Assembly (NCBI GenBank): GCA_030430975.1
Contig: JAUIKB010000011.1
Location: 1-20,226, forward strand
Length of the DNA stretch: 20,226 nucleotides
Origin: Polyangia bacterium
Lineage (GTDB): Bacteria > Myxococcota_A > Polyangia > Polyangiales > Polyangiaceae
Direction of reading: 5' to 3'
Shown in pieces: positions 1-7,075 of the stretch (position 1 is its first letter; every line of letters begins with the position of its first letter). The notes under the pieces were generated by a model. It ran no database searches and was not told where the DNA came from. It worked only from the letters and a program-made list of their open reading frames with translations. The position numbers were made by a program, and so were the translations under genes.

Positions 1-2030
1 CGATGATGCCGAGCTTCAGTATTTCCATCAATATGGTGACGAGCTTCGCGATCATCGTCACTCTCGGCATGGTCGTCGACGACGCGATCGTTGTCGGCGA
101 GAACATCTACACGAAGCAGCAGGCTGGCGTGCCTTATCTTCAGGCGGCGATCGAAGGCGCCAGCGAGATGGCGGCGCCCGTCACGTTCGCGATTCTCACG
201 ACCGTGGCCGCATTTGCGCCGCTGTTCTTCGTACCGGGGTTTATCGGCAAGATCTTTGCGCTCATCCCTTCGGTTGTTTGCCTCGTGCTGGTGTTCTCGT
301 TGTTCGAGTCGTTCTTCATTCTCCCAGCGCATCTCGCTCATTCCAAAACCAAACGGCCAGGCCGGGTTATGCGCCGGATCAACGCCGTGCAGGAACGCAT
401 CGCCCGCGGACTGGAGCGATTCATCGTCTGGGGCTACGCGCCTGTCCTCAAGCTGGTGTTGCGGTTCCGGTACATCGCCGTAGGCATCGGTGTCGCTATG
501 CTCGCGTTGACGGCGGGCGTCGTGGGCAGCGGTCTCGTGCCGTTCGACTTCTTCCCGAAGCTCGAAGGTGACGAGGTCAAGGCGACCGCGCGGCTTCCTT
601 ACGGCGCTCCCGAAGAGAAGGCTCGTGAGGTTCGGCGAAAGCTGGAGTCCGCCCTGCAAGAGGCCATCGAAAAGCGCGGCGTCGCCGACAAGGTCGTGGG
701 TGTATTCACCACGCTGGGTTCGGCCACGGCGGGTCGTGGCCAAACTGAGTCTGGTGGTCACCTGGTTTCCGTGAGCGCGAACCTAGTGCCCGCGGAGGAT
801 CGCTCGTTCAGCGCGCTCGAGTTCTCAAAGACGTGGCAGGAGGCGGTTCCCCTGCTCAGCGGAGTTCGATCGTTGGCTTTCAACTCGGACTCCGGACCCG
901 GAGCTGGTGCGGCCGTAGACGTCCAGCTGGTGCACCAGGATGAGAAGCTCTTGGCGGCCGCAAGCGAAGAGTTCGCCGAGTCGCTGCGGTCCTATCAGGC
1001 GCTAACGAACATCGAGAACAGCTACGCCGCGGGCAAGCCGCAGCTGGAGTTCAGCCTTCTGCCTAACGCCGCCACGCTCGGGCTGACGTCGACGGATGTG
1101 GCGCGACAGCTTCGTGGTGCGTTTTTCGGGGCGGAGGCCGCGCGCGAACAGAGGGGCCGCGACGAGGTTCGCGTGATGGTGCGACTGCCCGAAGACCAAC
1201 GGCGATCGGAATTCGATCTCGAGCGATTTCGAGTGCGCACGCCGCAGGGGGGTAGCGTTCCTTTATCGTACGTCGCCTCGTTCAAGCGGACGACGTCCCC
1301 CACCGTGATCGGGCGCGAGGACGGCAAGCGTATTGTCTCGGTCAGGGCCGAATTGGCCGCCGGCGTAAAATCGTCGCGCGAGGTGATGGCATCGATCAAC
1401 AAGGACGAATTTCCAGCGCTGAAGAAGAAGTACGCGGGCTTGAAGGTGCAGCTCGCGGGCAGTCAGCGCGAACAGAAAGAGACGTTCGCCAGTCTTGGAC
1501 GCAATTTCGTCATCGCGCTGTTTGCGATCTACGCGCTGCTAGCGATCCCCTTTCGGAGCTACGTCCAGCCGCTGATCGTGATGAGCGCCATTCCGTTCGG
1601 TATCGTCGGTGCCGTGCTCGGTCACGCGCTTATGGGCTTCGGCATGAGCGTGATCAGTATGTTCGGAGTGATCGCGCTCTCCGGCGTGGTGGTGAACGAC
1701 TCGCTCGTGCTGATCGACGCCACCAACAAGGCTCGCGCTGGCGGGATGGATCGGTACGAGGCGATCGTCCACGGCGGGATGCGGCGGTTTCGACCGATTA
1801 TGCTCACGTCGCTCACGACATTCCTGGGGCTGTTCCCGATGATCTTGGAGCGCTCGCGGCAGGCGCGATTTCTGATCCCGATGGCGATCAGTTTGGGGTT
1901 TGGCGTGCTGTTCGCTACGTTCATCATCCTGCTGCTAGTGCCGTGCCTCTACTTGGTGTCGGAGGACTTCCGAAACCTCGCGTCCCGCGATGAGGACGAA
2001 CCCGAATTCGCCGGCGCACCCGCGGAGTAG
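1..2030 (+). CDS. RND-family efflux permease, C-terminal part (5' end outside window)
   Basis: Inner-membrane proton-driven RND (AcrB-like) transporter, normally a trimer working with a periplasmic adaptor and an outer-membrane channel. About 675 residues are visible, so roughly the first third of a protein of about 1000 residues is missing. The ATG at base 3 is an internal Met. The visible part opens in TM4 with GMVVDDAIVV (Asp26/Asp27 here), the paired Asp of the proton relay. TM5-TM6 follow (about 60-110), then TM7 (about 153-176), a large periplasmic porter/docking domain (about 177-495) and TM8-TM12. The TM10 motif is SGVVVNDSLVLID, with no Lys at the AcrB Lys940 position, as in many non-AcrB RND pumps. 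The C-terminus is acidic (DEDEPEF). The substrate cannot be told from this fragment; drug/lipid-type HAE1 relatives seem likelier than heavy-metal CusA types. Confidence 0.93.
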   Translation, partial: MMPSFSISINMVTSFAIIVTLGMVVDDAIVVGENIYTKQQAGVPYLQAAIEGASEMAAPVTFAILTTVAAFAPLFFVPGFIGKIFALIPSVVCLVLVFSLFESFFILPAHLAHSKTKRPGRVMRRINAVQERIARGLERFIVWGYAPVLKLVLRFRYIAVGIGVAMLALTAGVVGSGLVPFDFFPKLEGDEVKATARLPYGAPEEKAREVRRKLESALQEAIEKRGVADKVVGVFTTLGSATAGRGQTESGGHLVSVSANLVPAEDRSFSALEFSKTWQEAVPLLSGVRSLAFNSDSGPGAGAAVDVQLVHQDEKLLAAASEEFAESLRSYQALTNIENSYAAGKPQLEFSLLPNAATLGLTSTDVARQLRGAFFGAEAAREQRGRDEVRVMVRLPEDQRRSEFDLERFRVRTPQGGSVPLSYVASFKRTTSPTVIGREDGKRIVSVRAELAAGVKSSREVMASINKDEFPALKKKYAGLKVQLAGSQREQKETFASLGRNFVIALFAIYALLAIPFRSYVQPLIVMSAIPFGIVGAVLGHALMGFGMSVISMFGVIALSGVVVNDSLVLIDATNKARAGGMDRYEAIVHGGMRRFRPIMLTSLTTFLGLFPMILERSRQARFLIPMAISLGFGVLFATFIILLLVPCLYLVSEDFRNLASRDEDEPEFAGAPAE

Positions 2031-2120
2031 CCGCCCACTGTCCAATCTTGGGGTGGTATCGTCGGCGCTCTGCTTAGAATCGCTCCCGTTTCCCCACGCG
2101 CGCCCGCACTGCTGCTCAGC

Positions 2121-2990
2121 ATGGGGTTGTGCCTGGCTGGCATTACTCAGACACGAAGCGCATTCGCGCAGAACGCGTCCGGGCGAGAGCTTACGTGGAA
2201 GCCGACTTGGCGTCGGGTAGGTACACCGGAGTACATCGTTACCGGTGCGGCGGGCGCGGGCTATCTAACGCTCGGCGCTCTGGTCGCGAAACCGACCGAG
2301 CCGTCGTGGAGTCGGCCTATTCTCCACGATGAGCCGTTCCGGGAGTGGCTCCGGGCGGGGTCCGTCGCGGGGCGAAACCGCGCGTCAATCGCGAGCGATG
2401 TACTGGTGATCGGCGCTGTTGGTTACCAAATCGGCGTAGATATACTGGCGGTCGCATGGCTGGGACGCAACAGCCCCGACATCGCTTGGCAGATGCTCGT
2501 CATCAGCGCGCAGGCGTACGCCGTCGGTGGTCTCCTCAATACCGTCACGAAGCAGCTCGCCGCCCGCGAAAGGCCCTACGTTCGCGAATGTGAAAAGGAC
2601 GATAACTACCGTTCAGACTGCGATAACTCGACGCGTTTTCGCTCGTTTTACAGCGGCCACTCACAGCTGACGGCGACCGCGGCAGGGCTGGGCTGTGCCC
2701 ATCACACGCAGCTGTCCCTGTATCGATCGCGGTTGCTCGATATCGGTTCATGTGTATTTGGCGTGGCGTTTACAGTCGGCGCTGGGGCGCTACGCATTGT
2801 TAGCGACAACCATCACGCCACAGACGTCTTGGTCGGTCACGCGCTCGGCTACGCGACCGGCTACTTCATGCCAAGCCTGCTGTACTACCGCACGTTGTTC
2901 CCGACGGTATCCGGCTCCGCCGGACGTATGGCTGTGCTGCCAAACGTGTCGCCCGAGCGAGCCGGTCTGTCGTTGGTCGGACAGTTCTAG
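2121..2990 (+). CDS. PAP2-superfamily membrane phosphatase
   Basis: Type 2 phosphatidic acid phosphatase-like enzyme, expected to dephosphorylate a lipid phosphate at the membrane or periplasmic face. All three catalytic motifs are visible: K144-x6-R151-P152, then YSGH at 177-180 (a PSGH variant with His180 as the acid), and R225-x5-H231-x3-D235, with His231 as the nucleophile. Several hydrophobic segments surround them. The N-terminus looks like a shortened signal sequence ending in AFAQNA. The ATG at 2121 is the first standard start after the RND stop codon. The sequence upstream in the same frame, from a CTG at 2070, would extend the hydrophobic signal, so the true start may be a rare codon further upstream. 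It sits 90 bp after the RND gene on the same strand. The lipid substrate is unknown. Confidence 0.85.
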   Translation: MGLCLAGITQTRSAFAQNASGRELTWKPTWRRVGTPEYIVTGAAGAGYLTLGALVAKPTEPSWSRPILHDEPFREWLRAGSVAGRNRASIASDVLVIGAVGYQIGVDILAVAWLGRNSPDIAWQMLVISAQAYAVGGLLNTVTKQLAARERPYVRECEKDDNYRSDCDNSTRFRSFYSGHSQLTATAAGLGCAHHTQLSLYRSRLLDIGSCVFGVAFTVGAGALRIVSDNHHATDVLVGHALGYATGYFMPSLLYYRTLFPTVSGSAGRMAVLPNVSPERAGLSLVGQF

Positions 2991-3013
2991 ATGCACTAGG
3001 TGCTAGAACCTAG
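2984..3013. repeat. Overlapping CTAG palindromes between convergent stops
   Basis: Four CTAG tetranucleotides lie within 27 bp (2987, 2996, 3003, 3010). They form two mutually exclusive hairpins. GTTCTAG (2984-2990) pairs with CTAGAAC (3003-3009), and CTAGGT (2996-3001) pairs with ACCTAG (3008-3013). The TAG stop codons of both flanking convergent genes lie inside the outermost CTAGs. It may act as a bidirectional terminator, but there is no U-tract. Confidence 0.5.
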
Positions 3014-3969
3014 AACCGCTGCTCGCGCTGGAAGCTGTCGCGGGCGCGACCGAGCGGTTCCCAAAGCCGCTGGTGAGGCACACGAGCGTTGCTGCCGGCG
3101 AACTCGCACATGAAGAGCGGCAGATGCAGCTTGGCGGTGTTGTCGAGCAAGCGTTGCCGGATGGTCGAATCGGTCTTGAAGTGCGCGAGCGCGAGGAGGC
3201 AGGCGACCTTCATGCCAGGTTCGATCACCTTCGGATCCAGCGCGGGCAGCCCTAGCTCGACGCGTTGGGCGAGCATGCGGTGGTATTCGTCAGCGTACTC
3301 TTGCTTCAGGCGGCCGTCTTCGCTGCACGTCGCGTAGAATTGCTCCAGGGTGACGTGGGCTTTCGCAATGTCGGCGCTGGTCCCCTGGCGAATGTCGACC
3401 AACAGCAGCCGGCGGTCGGCTTCCTCCTCGACTGCGACGATGTCCAGCTTTGAGCGCACGCCGGGAAACTGAACGTTTCGATCGAGCGGCAGGATGCCGG
3501 CAGAGCCCGGGTTCGACGTCATGAACTTGGACTCGAGTGGGCCATCCTTACCATCTGCCCGTTCGACCATGTCGAGGAGCGCGTGTAGCTGGCTGTTGAG
3601 TGCACCCTTGAACTCGTCGTCCATCTGGAAGCACGACAGCGTGCCTTTGAGCCCGAGGCGCTTGGGGAATTCCAGCTTTTCGGCGAACTTGCGCGGAACC
3701 ATGGTGCACATCGCACCTTTGGTCGTCCGGCCGAACGCGATGGTCGCCGTTCCGCCCCAGTACGCCACCAGCGTGCCGTCCTTGAGCTGGATGTCGAAGC
3801 CCTCGGCGCCGAGCTTGGAGAGCAGTTCTCCGAATAGCCCGGACTTGATCTCGCCGACTGCCTCGTCGTCCAAGGACCGGCAGAAGCTAGCCTGTTTGGC
3901 CTTTTTCTTCGGTTTCTTGGCGGGTTCGCTCGCCGCGGTCTCGGTCTCGTCAGTATCTTGAGCCTGCAT
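3010..3969 (-). CDS. Hypothetical cytoplasmic protein, 319 aa, possible nuclease-like fold
   Basis: I do not recognise this family. The open frame extends to a TTG at 4110. I choose the ATG at 3969 because the upstream 47 residues are Arg-rich, low-quality sequence and overlap the divergent lipoprotein gene. The protein begins with an acidic then Lys-rich segment (PAKKPKKKAKQ) and has no signal peptide or membrane helix. The middle carries SKLDIVAVEEE followed by RRLLLVDIRQG. A hydrophobic strand with Asp, then another strand ending D-x-R, weakly resembles the D...(D/E)xK core of PD-(D/E)xK nucleases, with Arg in place of the usual Lys. The C-terminal half is helical and ends in an Arg/Gln-rich tail. 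Third-position GC and length support a real gene. The function assignment is speculative. Confidence 0.75.
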   Translation of the reverse strand: MQAQDTDETETAASEPAKKPKKKAKQASFCRSLDDEAVGEIKSGLFGELLSKLGAEGFDIQLKDGTLVAYWGGTATIAFGRTTKGAMCTMVPRKFAEKLEFPKRLGLKGTLSCFQMDDEFKGALNSQLHALLDMVERADGKDGPLESKFMTSNPGSAGILPLDRNVQFPGVRSKLDIVAVEEEADRRLLLVDIRQGTSADIAKAHVTLEQFYATCSEDGRLKQEYADEYHRMLAQRVELGLPALDPKVIEPGMKVACLLALAHFKTDSTIRQRLLDNTAKLHLPLFMCEFAGSNARVPHQRLWEPLGRARDSFQREQRF

Positions 3970-4061
3970 AATCTGGCCGATTGCATGCCTCGACCGCCGT
4001 CCGGCCGCAAGGGGCGCCGAAGCGGGGCGGTCGCGGCGGTGGCGTGATAACCTGCCAAACG

Positions 4062-4688
4062 ATGAAGGGTCTGCGTCGAACGTTGCTCTGGGGAGCGCTT
4101 GTTGTTGCAATTCCGGCTGGTTCGGGGCTCGCAGGGTGCACCGGGCACGACGGGACCGCGGTGGCTACCAACGAACCGGAGGGCTTCAACGGGCCGGGTG
4201 GTCCCGGCGGCGCCGGGCCCGGCGGCGGCGGCCCGGGCGGCGCTGCCGGTCAAGCGGGCGCCGGCGCGACGGGTCCAGGCGGTTCAGGACCCGGTGGCGG
4301 CGGTCCTGGCGGGGCGGGCCCGGGGGGGTCAGGACCCGGCGGTTCGGGGTCGGGTGGGACCGGCCCCGGTGGTTCGGGGTCGGGCGGTTCGGCCGGCTCG
4401 GCATCGATGGCCGGATCCGGCGGCATGGGTTGCACGGGCGAATGCACGCCGGGAGCCACGCGCGCCGGATCTTGCGACATGTGTGCGGAGCAAGTGTGCC
4501 AGTCCGATTGCACGTGGGGCGCCTGCACCCTGAAGTCGGGAAGCGAGTGTGAGCATCAAGGCGGCAGCAATTGGCGGTGTTGCGCTGCCGGCAGCTGGCA
4601 GTTCTGTTTGCCGGCGTGCACGTGGTCGCTGGACTGCGCTGCCGCCAGCGGAGCTTCGTGCTGTAGCGGTCCCGGACCGAAGTGCTGA
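4062..4688 (+). CDS. Gly/Pro-rich lipoprotein with Cys-rich C-terminal domain
   Basis: Secreted lipoprotein of 208 residues. It begins with MKGLRRTLLWGALVV, a positively charged then hydrophobic signal, and ends the signal in the lipobox LAGC, so Cys is the predicted lipidated residue. I choose the ATG at 4062 over the open-frame start at 3981 because it gives this clean signal. A low-complexity stretch of GPGG[S/A/G] units follows (4191-4430), probably a flexible surface linker. The C-terminal domain of about 85 residues has 16 Cys in a pattern such as CTGECTPGAT, CDMC and CQSDCTWGAC, implying many disulfides. The pattern resembles the CGNCG-type modules common in myxobacterial secreted proteins, and a related module occurs at 5500-5808. 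It is divergent from the 3969 gene (92 bp apart). Its stop is 1 bp from that of the convergent cytochrome gene. The role is unknown. Confidence 0.85.
   Translation: MKGLRRTLLWGALVVAIPAGSGLAGCTGHDGTAVATNEPEGFNGPGGPGGAGPGGGGPGGAAGQAGAGATGPGGSGPGGGGPGGAGPGGSGPGGSGSGGTGPGGSGSGGSAGSASMAGSGGMGCTGECTPGATRAGSCDMCAEQVCQSDCTWGACTLKSGSECEHQGGSNWRCCAAGSWQFCLPACTWSLDCAAASGASCCSGPGPKC
4191..4430 (+). repeat. GPGG-encoding low-complexity tract
   Basis: A G-rich coding tract encodes degenerate GPGG[S/A]G units. The 14-bp word GGTTCGGGGTCGGG occurs identically at 4341-4354 and 4371-4384, a 30-bp (10-codon) period, showing recent unit duplication. Such tracts commonly vary in length between strains. Confidence 0.8.
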
Positions 4689-4689
4689 C

Positions 4690-5472
4690 CTAAGGGGCGG
4701 GCTTACCGCCGTCGGCGGGAGGCGCTGACGCGTCGGCTGGCGCACCCGTGTCGGAAGCTTTCGCCGGCGGGGTCGGCGCAGTCGGCGGCGGAGCGGCAGG
4801 GGGATCGACGATGCCCAAGTCTTTGAGGATCAGCTCGCGCTTGAAGTCCGGGCTGCCGATGTTCGCGCCGTGACACGCCTTGCAGCGAAGCGGCTCGCCA
4901 TCCGGCCGCGTGAAGCGTTCGACTAGTTGAGTGCTCATCCACTCGACGGCGTACGGCTGGTTGCGTGGATCTTTGAGGATCTTCGCGGTGCCTTTGCCGT
5001 CCACGACGTGGCAGTCGTTGCACCAGATGTCCTTACCCGTCTTGGCCTGTAGGGACGGGATGAGCTCTTGCGCCATCCAGTTCGCGATGCGCTTGCGATG
5101 CGTCATCTTCGGGTAATCCGACTCGTCGTGGCAGTAGCTACACTCGACGCCGAGGAAATGGGTGACGCCCCCCATGATCGTGTACACGCCGCGATCGCAC
5201 TTGGCCTTTGCCGCGACGCCCAGGTATTCGCGCTTGAGCGGATCCGGCGCCGGCTTGCCAGGAACGATAGCGCAGTCGTCGGGAACGGCCGCACGTGTCT
5301 TGGGTGGAGGCGTCGCCGGGCTGCCGGACTTCGGCCGCGTCGGCGCGCCGCTGCAAGCCGCTACTGCCGCGACGCCTAGAACTCCTACCAACAGAAGCGT
5401 GGGCTGTTGCACGCCGAGACGATACACGACCCAGCGGCGAAATTCTTGGCATCTGGCCGCGATCCAAAACAA
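4690..5472 (-). CDS. Triheme c-type cytochrome lipoprotein
   Basis: Periplasmic, membrane-anchored electron-transfer protein. Three CxxCH haem-binding motifs are visible: CSYCH at 111-115, CNDCH at 151-155 and CKACH at 197-201. Met123 (PKMTH), Met133 and Met179 are candidate axial ligands. The spacing and the text around the first haem (FLGVECSYCH...RIANWM) resemble the photosynthetic-reaction-centre cytochrome c subunit family, which also occurs in non-phototrophic Acidobacteria and Myxococcota. A hydrophobic signal ends in VAAC, a lipobox with Cys40. The start is uncertain. TTG at 5472 has GGAG seven bases upstream, while GTG codons at 5427 or 5412 would give a shorter signal. The tail after residue 223 is Pro/Ala-rich and probably disordered. 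The redox partner is unknown, and no photosynthesis gene is near. Confidence 0.88.
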   Translation of the reverse strand: MFWIAARCQEFRRWVVYRLGVQQPTLLLVGVLGVAAVAACSGAPTRPKSGSPATPPPKTRAAVPDDCAIVPGKPAPDPLKREYLGVAAKAKCDRGVYTIMGGVTHFLGVECSYCHDESDYPKMTHRKRIANWMAQELIPSLQAKTGKDIWCNDCHVVDGKGTAKILKDPRNQPYAVEWMSTQLVERFTRPDGEPLRCKACHGANIGSPDFKRELILKDLGIVDPPAAPPPTAPTPPAKASDTGAPADASAPPADGGKPAP

Positions 5473-5499
5473 CAGCGAACTCCGCCGCGCTTGGCTGTT

Positions 5500-5808
5500 T
5501 CAGTTTAGGGAGCAGTCCGCCGCGTTATTCGTCTCAGGACAGCTGCCGCAGTTGAGGCTGCAGTACGCACGGGTCATGCTCCCGCCGGCCGGGCACGTCG
5601 GATCGCACTTGGTCAGCGTCGTCGCACCTGGTGAGCACGCGCCCGAGCCCTGGCAGGTGCTCGATGTGCAGTCGTTGCCGCACAACCGCTGCTGCGATCC
5701 GCAGTTGCCACAAGCCTGGGTCTCCATCGCGCCTGCGTGGCCGTGGGAGCACCACGACACTGGAGCGGCACGTCGACATGGAAACATCGCCGCGACAGGC
5801 TCCGACAC
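5500..5808 (-). CDS. Short Cys-rich protein with CGNCG module, possibly a remnant
   Basis: The frame encodes about 102 residues from a GTG (or about 95 from the ATG at 5787). The part from residue 28 (ETQACGNCGSQQRLCGNDC...) is a Cys-rich module with CxPGAT and CPETN elements, typical of myxobacterial secreted proteins and similar in style to the C-terminal domain of the lipoprotein at 4062-4688. No convincing signal peptide or ribosome-binding site precedes it. The frame is closed by a stop codon about 50 bases upstream. It could be the surviving 3' part of a larger secreted protein. The Cys spacing argues that this strand and frame were once coding; whether it is expressed is unclear. Confidence 0.45.
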   Translation of the reverse strand: MSEPVAAMFPCRRAAPVSWCSHGHAGAMETQACGNCGSQQRLCGNDCTSSTCQGSGACSPGATTLTKCDPTCPAGGSMTRAYCSLNCGSCPETNNAADCSLN

Positions 5809-5940
5809 GAAAGAAACGCAATGAAAACTTCCAGGCGTTGCCGCGCGGTCCCGGCTGGTTTACGTCGGCGCACGCATCGAACTCGACCCTCCGTTTGGAA
5901 GACCATCCGTTTTTGAAGGGCATTTCGAAAGGATCTGCAC

Positions 5941-6882
5941 ATGGCACGCAAGAAAATCAGTCTCATCGGCGCCGGCAACATCGGCGGCGAACTCGCGAAT
6001 CTAGCGCTCACAAAACAGCTCGGCGACGTCGTGCTGTTCGACATTCCGGCCAAAGAGAACTTCGCCAAGGGTAAGGCTCTGGACTTGGAGCAGGCGTCGA
6101 CTCAAAGCGGCTCCGACGGCAGCGTCATCGGATCGGGCAACTGGGAAGACTGCAAGGACAGTGATGTGCTCATCATCACCGCCGGCATTCCGCGCAAGCC
6201 CGGGCAGTCGCGGGATGACCTGGTCGGGATGAACGTGCCGATCATTCGTGACGTGGCCGACAACGCGAAAAAGCACTGCCCGAACGCGTTCGTCATCGTG
6301 ATCAGCAACCCGCTCGACGCGATGGTGTACGAGTTCCAGCGTCGCACCGGTTTCCCGGCGAACAAGGTATGCGGCATGGCGGGGGTGCTGGACAGCGCGC
6401 GGTTTAGTCTATTCCTCGCTCGCGAGGCTGGGGTGAGCGTCAAGGACGTTCGCGCCATGGTGCTGGGTGGCCACGGCGACACGATGGTCCCACTGCTGTC
6501 GTACACGACGGTGAACGGTATCGAGATCTCCAAGTTCATCGCCAAGGACAAGCTCGATGAGATCGTGGCGCGCACCCGCAAGGGCGGTGGCGAGATCGTC
6601 GGTCTGATGGGCACCAGTGCCTACTACGCGCCGGCGGCCGCAGCGATTTCCATGGCTGCCGCGTATCTCAACGACGAGAAGCGCGTGCTGCCGGCAGCGG
6701 CCCACCTAACCGGGCAGTACGGTTGCAACGGCATGTACCTGGGCGTGCCGTGCGTGATCGGTGCCGGTGGCGTCGAGAAAGTCATCGAGCTTGAGCTATC
6801 GCCGGCCGAACAGGACATGATGAAAACGAGCCTGGCGGCGGTCCAGTCCGTTGTCGATGTGGTCAACAAGAGCGCCGACTGA
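5941..6882 (+). CDS. mdh: Malate dehydrogenase (LDH-like type)
   Basis: Cytoplasmic NAD-dependent oxidation of malate to oxaloacetate in the TCA cycle; 313 residues, normal length. The Rossmann motif is GAGNIG at 10-15, with Asp34 at the end of strand 2, indicating NAD preference. The substrate loop IPRKPGQSRDDL places Arg85 and Arg91, the Arg pair typical of malate rather than lactate enzymes. Asn123 (SNPLD), Arg154 (DSARF) and catalytic His178 (GGHGD) follow. The ATG at 5941 has AAGGA at good spacing upstream. It is followed by a strong intrinsic terminator, so it is probably a separate transcript from sucCD, although both serve the same pathway. Confidence 0.97.
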   Translation: MARKKISLIGAGNIGGELANLALTKQLGDVVLFDIPAKENFAKGKALDLEQASTQSGSDGSVIGSGNWEDCKDSDVLIITAGIPRKPGQSRDDLVGMNVPIIRDVADNAKKHCPNAFVIVISNPLDAMVYEFQRRTGFPANKVCGMAGVLDSARFSLFLAREAGVSVKDVRAMVLGGHGDTMVPLLSYTTVNGIEISKFIAKDKLDEIVARTRKGGGEIVGLMGTSAYYAPAAAAISMAAAYLNDEKRVLPAAAHLTGQYGCNGMYLGVPCVIGAGGVEKVIELELSPAEQDMMKTSLAAVQSVVDVVNKSAD

Positions 6883-6905
6883 CGCTCCACGAGTGCCGAC
6901 AAATG

Positions 6906-6937
6906 CGCGCCCTCCGCACTGGAGGGCGCGTTTTTTT
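6906..6937 (+). terminator. Intrinsic terminator of mdh
   Basis: Perfect 10-bp stem CGCGCCCTCC / GGAGGGCGCG with a 5-nt loop (GCACT), followed directly by seven T. It lies 24 bp after the mdh stop codon. Confidence 0.95.
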
Positions 6938-7075
6938 GTGCGTGGCTACCAACAAACGCGCGGCGCCTGTCGATGGTTGCGGCAGCTTGGCCATGGAGTT
7001 ACTTCGCTGCCCCGAGCCGGCGGAACCAAGCCCGCCCGATGCGGCATCGCCGCCAGGCCCACAGCAGGAAACACG

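Noticed and set aside
2984..3013. CTAG cluster as a mobile-element end or attachment site
   Set aside because: No integrase, transposase or target duplication is nearby, so only its structural interest is reported.
3494..3961. Plus-strand ORF of 155 codons opposite the 3010-3969 gene
   Set aside because: Ser/Pro-rich shadow without start signals; the minus-strand frame is longer and has normal protein composition.
5162..5824. Plus-strand 220-codon ORF opposite the cytochrome and the Cys-rich ORF
   Set aside because: Low-complexity shadow translation. The opposite strand has clear CxxCH haem motifs and Cys modules.
6851..7075. N-terminal extension of SucC from TTG 6851
   Set aside because: It would overlap the mdh end and include the terminator hairpin. 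The canonical SucC start is the ATG at 7076 with AGGAA.
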